Shown here piece by piece: positions 1 through 4,992 of a DNA stretch of 7,507 nt. Source of the DNA: Chlorobiota bacterium (GTDB taxonomy: Bacteria; Bacteroidota; Bacteroidia; Flavobacteriales; Flavobacteriaceae); NCBI GenBank assembly GCA_013153655.1, contig JAADEB010000112.1, positions 1 through 7,507 on the forward strand. Direction: 5' to 3'. A program made the translations under genes and the position numbers. The notes beneath the pieces were generated by a model that made no database searches, was not told the origin of the DNA, and saw only the letters and a list, made by a program, of their open reading frames with translations. How positions within the stretch are numbered: the stretch's first letter is position 1; each line of letters opens with the position of its first letter.

Positions 1-16
1 CTTTGCATCCGCAAAT

Positions 17-90
17 GGCTCCGTAGCTTAATTGGATAGAGCACCTGACTACGGATCAGGAGGTTACAGGTTCGAGTCCTGTCGGAGTCA
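17..90 (+). tRNA. tRNA-Arg (anticodon ACG)
   Basis: This is a complete cloverleaf. The acceptor stem pairs 17-23 with 83-89 (one G-U), with discriminator A90. The D stem pairs 26-29 with 39-42. The anticodon stem pairs 44-48 with 56-60, and the T stem pairs 66-70 with 78-82 around the loop TTCGAGT. The seven-base anticodon loop at 49-55 places the anticodon ACG at 51-53, so it reads arginine CGN codons; A34 is normally deaminated to inosine by TadA. The 3' CCA is not encoded (CGC follows the discriminator), so it must be added after transcription. An intrinsic terminator follows directly. The promoter lies mostly outside the window. Confidence 0.97.
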
Positions 91-97
91 CGCACCG

Positions 98-130
98 GCG
101 CTTTTCCTTTTGGAGAAGCGCTTTTTGTTT
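98..130 (+). terminator. Intrinsic terminator of tRNA-Arg
   Basis: A 10-bp stem (98-107 with 112-121, one G-U pair) closes on a TTTT loop and is followed by TTTTTGTTT. This is a textbook Rho-independent terminator for the + strand tRNA transcript. On the - strand the same hairpin has no U tract after it, so it is one-directional as an intrinsic terminator. Its last bases overlap the stop codon of the convergent - strand gene at 129-131. Confidence 0.88.
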
Positions 131-1007
131 AGGGTATGTTTTGCCAACGGCGATAAAATTGCCGTTGGTTGTCATCGACGAAACGGGTTTGTTGCCAAAG
201 ACGGAAATACCGGTTTTCTTCATTCCGGGTATTTAGTCCCGATTTTTTTTTGATACGGATAAGCACGGCCAGGTAAAAGAGGTTTTCGGGGTTGTTGTGT
301 ACCAATTTACGGGCCAAGGGCAGGGCTTTGTCATAATCGTGTGTCATGTCCTTGTAGATGCGTAAGGCCACATAGGCGGCTTCGTCGGCCACTACGGAAT
401 TGGGATGGTGGGTAAGTTCGGTTAAGTAACGAAGGCCTTTTAGGGTATCGCCCTTGGGAATGGTGAGGAAATAGGGTTTGAGGTACCAATAGCGGTCTTC
501 GCCCCAACCGGTGGAAAAAAGATAAATGGCGGCGGTCAGTTTGAGGAAAGGGGAATCTTCGGCATGTTTGAGCGCGTAATGTATATTGCGGGCGGTTCGG
601 TTGGCATATTTCAATCCGTCCAGAAATCGTTCTTCCTTAAATGCCAGACGATAGCGAAATCCATTGTTCATCAGCCGGATATAATAATTCCGGGAATCGG
701 TCGTGTCGGTTCCGGTCAGCAATCTGTCGGTGGCATTCATTTCCCGTAAGAGCGAATCGCGGTAGGTTTCGGGTTTGAGGGACGAAACCATCATCCACCA
801 ATAATAGTTAACCAGGAGAAAATGATATTCTCCTTCGGACAAACGGCTTTGGTTTTTACGTATGAGGATTCTGGCCGAATCGTAATGAAAGCGATGAAGA
901 TTTTCCATTACGCGAAATCCCGTTGAACCCGGTTCCATAAAACCGGATTGAGCCCGGAGGGAAATCCCGGTTAAGATCCATAAAAAGAAAAAAACACCTC
1001 TTTTCAT
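129..1007 (-). CDS. Exported helical-repeat (TPR-like) protein, function unknown
   Basis: This is a 292-aa protein with a clear Sec signal peptide (MKRGV, then a hydrophobic FFFLWILTGISL core, cleavage probably after ARAQ-like residues 17-20). It is therefore periplasmic or on the outer membrane. The mature part looks all-helical and is rich in aromatic and Arg residues. The most TPR-like stretch is about residues 205-250, with the A-A-Y-V-A-L and A-L-P-L-A-R-K-L pattern of paired amphipathic helices. I see no catalytic motif, lipobox or further membrane segment. It is the last gene of the five-gene block, and its ATG overlaps the stop of the preceding gene in an ATGA (1004-1007), which points to translational coupling. 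It ends tail to tail with the tRNA terminator. I do not recognise a named family. Confidence 0.85.
   Translation of the reverse strand: MKRGVFFFLWILTGISLRAQSGFMEPGSTGFRVMENLHRFHYDSARILIRKNQSRLSEGEYHFLLVNYYWWMMVSSLKPETYRDSLLREMNATDRLLTGTDTTDSRNYYIRLMNNGFRYRLAFKEERFLDGLKYANRTARNIHYALKHAEDSPFLKLTAAIYLFSTGWGEDRYWYLKPYFLTIPKGDTLKGLRYLTELTHHPNSVVADEAAYVALRIYKDMTHDYDKALPLARKLVHNNPENLFYLAVLIRIKKKSGLNTRNEENRYFRLWQQTRFVDDNQRQFYRRWQNIP
144..168 (-). repeat. 8-bp inverted repeat in the 3' end of the last operon gene
   Basis: A perfect 8-bp stem (144-151 with 161-168) surrounds a 9-nt loop. It lies within the last 14 codons of the - strand gene that ends at 129. No U tract follows it on either strand, so it is not a standard terminator. 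It could stabilise the 3' end of the operon mRNA, or it could be chance from the R/Q/W-rich coding sequence. Confidence 0.45.
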
Positions 1008-1843
1008 GGAGCAAAAATGATGGTGTGGATTTTTTGAAAGACCCGTCCACGTTTTTCTTTTCTTTTCTTACGGGCGATTTTTTCGGCCCGTTGGTATCCG
1101 CCCGTATAATATCGTTGTAGCCAAGGAAATATTCCCACAAAACCGTCCCAGAAGGAGTAAGTAACGGAATCCCGAATCAACAAGTAGGCCAAAAGGCCGT
1201 TGAGGATGAATGAATTGGCGGCATTTTTTAGGTCGCCGGCGTAGAGTTGTCCCAGACCGGGAACAAACACACTCAGCCATTTGGCGGTTTTGGGGTTAGG
1301 GCGGTACAGATTTTTTTTGCTAAAAAGCCGTTCTATTTGTTGGCGCCGGATGCTGTCGCCGGCAGGTACGGCTCGAAGCAGGTTTTGTTTGGCCCGGTCG
1401 AATTGATTTTGACCGAAATAACAAAGACCTTTCAGATAATAAGCGGCTTTTTGCTGATCCGGAGTAAACCGGCCGCGATAAGTGAGCATTTCCAACAAGG
1501 CCATTTTGTAGCGACCGCGGAAAGCCAAAGAAGTCACTTTTTTGAGCATCCATTCGGTCCGGAGGCTGTCGTTTTGTTCCAGGCCTTGGGCTTTGTTGTA
1601 ATGACCTATGGCCTCATCGTATTTTCCGGCCATAAAGGACGCATCGCCCATTTTTCCGTACAAACCGGGAATTTGTTCCTTTCCGGCGAAAAAAGAAGCC
1701 CTTTGATAATACTTATAGGCGGACACATATTCTCCACGTTGCATAAAAGTGTCGCCTATTTGTACGGTTTGGGTGACCGTTTGGGCAACGGCCCACAAAC
1801 CGGCGAGGCTATAAATGATACTCAAAAACCGCTTTAATCTCAT
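1004..1843 (-). CDS. TPR protein with C-terminal VPGLG membrane domain (second copy)
   Basis: From the ATG at 1843 this is 279 aa. I chose that start because MRLKRFLSIIYSLAGLWAVAQ is a good signal peptide; the in-frame ATG at 1939 would put 32 polar residues before it. TPR-like repeats run over about residues 27-60, 61-94 and 130-160. Residues 183-245 form a hydrophobic domain opening with VPGLGQLYAGD (194-204), a motif shared with small Bacteroidota membrane domains of the DUF5683/TM2 kind (from memory). A basic tail, KKRKEKRGR at 259-267, follows. The neighbouring upstream gene has the same architecture and motif, so the two look like diverged tandem duplicates. The start overlaps that gene by 35 nt, and the stop overlaps the next start by 4 nt. 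It is probably an envelope scaffold or assembly protein; the exact role is unknown. Confidence 0.87.
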   Translation of the reverse strand: MRLKRFLSIIYSLAGLWAVAQTVTQTVQIGDTFMQRGEYVSAYKYYQRASFFAGKEQIPGLYGKMGDASFMAGKYDEAIGHYNKAQGLEQNDSLRTEWMLKKVTSLAFRGRYKMALLEMLTYRGRFTPDQQKAAYYLKGLCYFGQNQFDRAKQNLLRAVPAGDSIRRQQIERLFSKKNLYRPNPKTAKWLSVFVPGLGQLYAGDLKNAANSFILNGLLAYLLIRDSVTYSFWDGFVGIFPWLQRYYTGGYQRAEKIARKKRKEKRGRVFQKIHTIIFAP

Positions 1844-2714
1844 CGGTGGCTTCTTTATCGAATTTTCGGTTAAAACGTTTGGCCGCTTTGGCCGAACCCC
1901 AGATATTTCCCAAATAGAAAGTGGCGCCGATACCCGCAAAAACCCATCCGTGGACGCTTTTTATTCCTTCTTTCCGGAATCCGCGGTAGGCTTGCCATGC
2001 ATTCAATCCCACGAAGAGTAAACTCATGGCGGCATCACCGTAATCCTTGGTATATACTTTGCCCAGCCCGGGAACCAGTGCCGATAGAGTTCCTGCAATC
2101 CAAGGCGATTTGTGCGGCTGTTCCAAACGCCGTTGAACCGTTAGCCCGAATTGATGAAAAACGGGGTTCCGGATGCTGTCTTCATATGTTTTATAATATT
2201 GTAAAGCTTCATCCCATTTCATTTCCAATGCCTTAATGCCCAAGGTCCATGTGGCTTTCTCCGGTTTGGGCCAAGACGTTTTCCGTAACCAAAAATTCGC
2301 TTCCGGATAATCTTCCACAAGGATATAAAGACGTATCCCTTCCTTTTGTACGGAAGGCGAAAGGGTATCGAATACCGGAAAATAAAGAGCAAAATAGTTC
2401 AAGGCCTTTTGGAAATCTTTCCGGGCCTTTTGAGATCTAACCACTTGCAATTTGGGATATACGAAACCGGGTTGCATGAATATCACTCGTTGATACTCTT
2501 CCGTTGCATATTCATATTGACCGGTACGGAACAAATAATCGGCGAAACGCAGGCTGTGATCCTTGTCGAAAATATCCGGCTCTTCCGCAGGACGGTTGAT
2601 CGTGTCTGAATCCGGCGGAGGATGAAGGGTATCCGACGTGATATTTTGACCGGCGGCGGGAATTAAGGCCCAAACCCACAACAACATGATTCGCTCAATC
2701 AACAGGGTCTTCAT
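1809..2714 (-). CDS. TPR protein with C-terminal VPGLG membrane domain (first copy)
   Basis: From the ATG at 2714 this is 301 aa. That start gives the signal peptide MKTLLIERIMLLWVWALIPAAGQ-like segment at 1-23; the in-frame ATG at 2756 adds 14 residues ahead of it and is less likely. A Pro/Asp-rich linker (28-50) leads to TPR-like helices at about 54-115 and 150-185. The C-terminal domain (about 202-275) has KSPWIAGTL then VPGLGKVYTKDYGDAA (214-229), a hydrophobic segment, and a second one near 254-272, so it is probably membrane-embedded. Within the domain, W-(I/L)-x-x-x-x-x-VPGLG-(K/Q)-x-Y and GL-x-A match the next gene. It overlaps the upstream YidD-like gene by 20 nt and the downstream paralogue by 35 nt. 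No enzymatic residues are apparent. A DUF5683-type assignment is from memory. Confidence 0.87.
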   Translation of the reverse strand: MKTLLIERIMLLWVWALIPAAGQNITSDTLHPPPDSDTINRPAEEPDIFDKDHSLRFADYLFRTGQYEYATEEYQRVIFMQPGFVYPKLQVVRSQKARKDFQKALNYFALYFPVFDTLSPSVQKEGIRLYILVEDYPEANFWLRKTSWPKPEKATWTLGIKALEMKWDEALQYYKTYEDSIRNPVFHQFGLTVQRRLEQPHKSPWIAGTLSALVPGLGKVYTKDYGDAAMSLLFVGLNAWQAYRGFRKEGIKSVHGWVFAGIGATFYLGNIWGSAKAAKRFNRKFDKEATDEIKAVFEYHL

Positions 2715-3114
2715 ATTTTTTGTATTTGGGATTAAACGGATAACGTCCGTTGGCAAAGGGCGTACAACGGGTAAGGCGGTCGATTCCGTCGAGGAATCCG
2801 ATGAAGGCGCCGTGCTTTTGAATCGATAACATCATATAAGTGGAACACGAAGGATAAAACACACACGAATCGATATCCTGCGACGACACAAAGGTTTTGT
2901 ATACCAAATACAGGAATGCAAAAACGGCTTCGGCTTCGTTATGCGCATGCCGCAAAGGAGCGGCCCAATCGTGTCGATGGCTTTCTACGACAAAAATATC
3001 ACGGGTTTTATCCAAATAGGGTCTTCCGGAGGCTGTTCTTTCAGCGGTTTGCCCCGTCGCCTTGAAGATACCGCTCAATAGGAAAATCATAAAAACGGTC
3101 ATTATCTTTCTCAT
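2695..3114 (-). CDS. Exported YidD-family protein
   Basis: This is 139 aa from the ATG at 3114; a TTG one codon earlier (3117) is possible, and an in-frame TGA lies just before that. Residues 66-139 match the YidD (haemolytic domain) family: F-V-S-S-Q-D at 75-80, C-V-F-Y-P-S-C-S at 84-91, then D-R-L-T-R-C at 112-117 and a terminal D-P-V. Classical YidD is about 70-85 aa, lies at the inner face of the cytoplasmic membrane and aids YidC-dependent insertion. This protein instead begins with a signal peptide (1-22, hydrophobic core FMIFLLSGIF) plus a 40-residue linker, so the domain should be exported. Its cysteines (84, 90, 117) could then form a disulfide. From memory, SSQD-type YidD proteins with leader peptides occur widely in Bacteroidota. 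It overlaps the preceding gene by 74 nt and the next by 20 nt. Confidence 0.88.
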   Translation of the reverse strand: MRKIMTVFMIFLLSGIFKATGQTAERTASGRPYLDKTRDIFVVESHRHDWAAPLRHAHNEAEAVFAFLYLVYKTFVSSQDIDSCVFYPSCSTYMMLSIQKHGAFIGFLDGIDRLTRCTPFANGRYPFNPKYKKYEDPVD

Positions 3115-3754
3115 CAATCACTATGTTTTCGAATTCGGTTTGTTGGATGGATTCGTTTCCCTGTTTATCGTAGAGTAATTGAACCATTTTGGTGGGAAAA
3201 TAGAGGCCGTTGATTTCCCGGTAATTTTCAAAAAACTGTTTGCTGACCACCTTGTCGGGATTTTCGCTGCTGAAAAATACGATGCCTGTAATCAATCCGT
3301 CTTTGTTGGCAATCATCAATCGTCCGGCGGCGTTTCGAAATTGTTTGGGTGGCAACCATGTGGAAATAACCAATCCGTCGTCCTCTTCTATATCGGTGAG
3401 TGTATAACCGGATTTTTCCAAACCGTAATATTTTAAATTGTTTTTCAGAACCAATGCGAATATGGTGGTTTCGGGGGGTGCGGGATTTTGATAAGCTTGT
3501 ACGAATTTTCCGTCCTTGAATACATATACCATATTTTTATACATCACATACGTTTCCTTATGCGGAAACCAGAGGTCCATTACCAATTTACCGGTGATAT
3601 TGTCGTAGTAAACCGTCCCTTTGGTTAATGAATAGGTTCCGTCGAAATTTTTCTTTTTTATGGTCATATCTGTGCGAAGCCGGTAATAGTTTTGAGCCCG
3701 GACCCCGGTAGCTGCCAAAAGTATTATGATGTACGCTAAAAAATACTTCCTCAT
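3041..3754 (-). CDS. Periplasmic LolA/LolB-like fold protein, first gene of the operon
   Basis: This is 237 aa with a Sec signal peptide (MRKYFLAYIIILLAATGVRAQ, cut near residue 21 or 22) and no lipobox. The mature sequence looks beta-rich. It has short strands such as G-T-V-Y-Y-D-N, K-L-V-M-D-L-W-F-P and M-V-Y-V-F-K-D-G, followed by a late T-E-F-E-N-I-V-I-D strand. That layout, including a G-x-V-Y-Y strand near the front, resembles the periplasmic lipoprotein carriers of the LolA/LolB fold. I offer this as fold-level resemblance only, since no diagnostic residue is visible. The last 24 codons are shared, in another frame, with the start and signal peptide of the YidD-like gene. It starts about 50 nt after the terminator of the preceding gene. 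I found no strong promoter match, although an AAATTTTG resembling the -7 box lies at 3792-3799. Confidence 0.8.
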   Translation of the reverse strand: MRKYFLAYIIILLAATGVRAQNYYRLRTDMTIKKKNFDGTYSLTKGTVYYDNITGKLVMDLWFPHKETYVMYKNMVYVFKDGKFVQAYQNPAPPETTIFALVLKNNLKYYGLEKSGYTLTDIEEDDGLVISTWLPPKQFRNAAGRLMIANKDGLITGIVFFSSENPDKVVSKQFFENYREINGLYFPTKMVQLLYDKQGNESIQQTEFENIVIDEKDNDRFYDFPIERYLQGDGANR

Positions 3755-3804
3755 AACATTCTTTTTCGTTGGTAATATACAATATTTATTCCAAAATTTT
3801 ATAT

Positions 3805-3835
3805 AAAAACCCCTGTTTTAAAAACAGGGGTTTTT
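3805..3835 (-). terminator. Symmetrical intrinsic terminator after the 143-aa membrane protein
   Basis: The sequence has a run of five A, the stem CCCCTGTT (3810-3817) and its complement AACAGGGG (3823-3830), then a run of five T. The outer A/T runs can extend the stem to 13 bp. A U tract follows the hairpin whichever strand is read, so it can work in both directions. The relevant use is on the - strand, where it starts 25 nt after the stop of the gene at 3860-4291 and sits ahead of the five-gene block. It therefore divides the two transcription units. Confidence 0.9.
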
Positions 3836-3859
3836 CATCAGAATGCTTTGTTATTTAGA

Positions 3860-4291
3860 TTAACCAGCTGCCGCTGCTGTTGCTGTTCCTGCTAATAATA
3901 GAAAATAGCAACCAACCCATAATACAGCGTTAACAATACATCCATAAAGTGCCTGCTTTGTTTCTTCCTGATCTTCGGTAACCAGATAAACGATTAATAT
4001 ACCTACCCAACCAAGAACTAATCCCCAAATAAATCCAGGAATGCCAAGTGCTTGATTAGAAGACGCGGCAGGCATGCTACTTTCATCCTTAAAATTAGCG
4101 AGAATGGGGTTGTTGTTTACATCCAATTCAGCCGCGGTAACAGCATGTGTGCTTACATATTTGTCCAACACATTGGCTGTAATCAAAGCTTTTTCGACTT
4201 TACCTCGATCGTAATTAAATAGATTAGCATTTTTGGCCATTAAGTTTGTTGTGAAGAGCATGGCAATTAACAATAGTCCAATCTTTTTCAT
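3860..4291 (-). CDS. Small signal-peptide protein with two membrane segments, function unknown
   Basis: This is 143 aa. The signal peptide MKKIGLLLIAMLFTTNLMA is followed by a polar region of about 60 residues with an Asn/Asp-rich stretch near residue 58-68. Two hydrophobic segments follow, at roughly 85-107 (IPGFIWGLVLGWVGILIVYLV) and 118-137, linked by the acidic T-E-D-Q-E-E-T-K-Q loop. The tail is Ala/Thr-rich. From memory, short Bacteroidota proteins with the signature G-I-P-x-F-x-W-G then V-Y-x-V-T-(E/D)-x-x-E-E-T-K are common but unnamed. It is a monocistronic unit with its own promoter-like box (4315-4322) and a strong terminator. It looks more AT-rich than the neighbouring genes and borders a very AT-rich spacer, which may mean different ancestry or high expression. 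No function can be assigned. Confidence 0.88.
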   Translation of the reverse strand: MKKIGLLLIAMLFTTNLMAKNANLFNYDRGKVEKALITANVLDKYVSTHAVTAAELDVNNNPILANFKDESSMPAASSNQALGIPGFIWGLVLGWVGILIVYLVTEDQEETKQALYGCIVNAVLWVGCYFLLLAGTATAAAAG

Positions 4292-4314
4292 AGCAATTAG
4301 TTTTTAATTATGTT

Positions 4315-4322
4315 CAAATATA
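4315..4322 (-). promoter_or_regulatory. Bacteroidota-type -7 box for the 143-aa membrane protein gene
   Basis: On the - strand this reads TATATTTG, a full match to the Bacteroidota -7 consensus TAnnTTTG, and it lies 23 nt before the ATG. The best -33-like TTTG (4349-4352 on the + strand, as CAAA) is 26 bp away, longer than the usual 19-21 bp. A closer TTTA-like sequence could serve instead. The predicted leader would be short, about 15-20 nt. Confidence 0.5.
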
Positions 4323-4358
4323 ATATTTTTTATTAATTATAAAACTGACAAAAATTAT

Positions 4359-4386
4359 TTTTATGCTTAATATAATTTTATGCTTA
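4359..4386. repeat. Pair of 11-bp direct repeats in the AT-rich spacer
   Basis: TTTTATGCTTA occurs exactly at 4359-4369 and again at 4376-4386, a 17-bp period. The pair lies 35-70 bp upstream of the -7 box for the 143-aa protein gene and downstream of gldD. Exact repetition in such a short spacer could mark a regulator-binding site. The surrounding 131-nt spacer (4292-4422) is about 14% GC by my count, so chance similarity is more likely than usual. Confidence 0.5.
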
Positions 4387-4422
4387 TTGAGATATTAATT
4401 GTAGTTCAAGTAATTATAAAAT

Positions 4423-4992
4423 TTAATTTTCCCACCGCCACGATTCGATCATATGTACCAAATCGCGGGTAAGGTATTCGAGCGGCGGGCGGATGCTGTC
4501 GTAATTGGGAACGGAACGAAAATATAAGGAACCCGTTACAAACCGGGCTGTGCTGTCGGTAATCACAAATTGAAGAGGCGAGGCCGCATTTCCCGTAACG
4601 CGGTTGAGGCGGGCAAAAACACGATTTTTGGGATTTTCAAATATTTTGGGAGGCGCAAAGCCTTCGGCTTTGATGGCATGTTTGTAAGTGAGTTTGTCGG
4701 CATCGGCCAGGAGTTGGCGCAGGTTTCCCCGCACGGGCGCATAGGTGCAGTAGAACCGGGCATTCATTTGCGGATAAGCGATGTCGAAGGTGGAATCGGA
4801 TTTGACCTGTACGCGGGCATAAACGGATTTTTCGAACGAAAAAGGAAGGCGCGGGTCATGGAAATTTTCATATGCCGGCGGCGGATATTCGAGGCGTAAT
4901 TGGGCGCGGGGCTTGGGGACGGGTTCGTCGCCGCCGCAAGCTGTCAGAGAGAGCAATCCCCCCAAAAGCCAAAACATTAAAATTTTTCTCAT
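4423..4992 (-). CDS. gldD: Gliding motility lipoprotein GldD
   Basis: This is 189 aa, close to the family's usual length. The N-terminus MRKILMFWLLGGLLSLTAC ends in the lipobox L-T-A-C with Cys19, so it is processed by signal peptidase II and lipidated. Next come the family's P-K-P-R/K motif and R-L-E-Y-P-x-x-x-Y (residues 26-41), then the C-terminal segment with G-S-L-Y-F-R-S-V-P-N-x-D-S and P-x-x-x-Y-L-x-x-D-L-V-H-M-I-E-S-W-R-W. GldD is required for gliding in Flavobacterium johnsoniae; its biochemical role is unknown. The start codon overlaps the gldE stop in an ATGA (4989-4992), so translation of the two is probably coupled. No clear intrinsic terminator follows the stop; the downstream spacer is simply AT-rich. 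Confidence 0.92.
   Translation of the reverse strand: MRKILMFWLLGGLLSLTACGGDEPVPKPRAQLRLEYPPPAYENFHDPRLPFSFEKSVYARVQVKSDSTFDIAYPQMNARFYCTYAPVRGNLRQLLADADKLTYKHAIKAEGFAPPKIFENPKNRVFARLNRVTGNAASPLQFVITDSTARFVTGSLYFRSVPNYDSIRPPLEYLTRDLVHMIESWRWEN

Noticed and set aside
1247..1837. 196-codon open frame on the + strand opposite the second TPR gene
   Set aside because: It is antisense to a gene with signal peptide, TPR pattern and a paralogue next door. Its translation has no recognisable domain.
1844..1939. Longer N-terminus for the second TPR-VPGLG protein (ATG at 1939)
   Set aside because: It adds 32 polar residues ahead of an intact signal peptide and lengthens the overlap with the preceding gene to 131 nt.
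2715..2756. Longer N-terminus for the first TPR-VPGLG protein (ATG at 2756)
   Set aside because: It adds 14 polar residues ahead of a good signal peptide; the ATG at 2714 is simpler.
3792..3799. AAATTTTG as a -7 box for the five-gene block
   Set aside because: It has one mismatch to TAnnTTTG, and no TTTG occurs at the usual -33 spacing, where the terminator hairpin sits. It is possible but not supported enough to list as a promoter.
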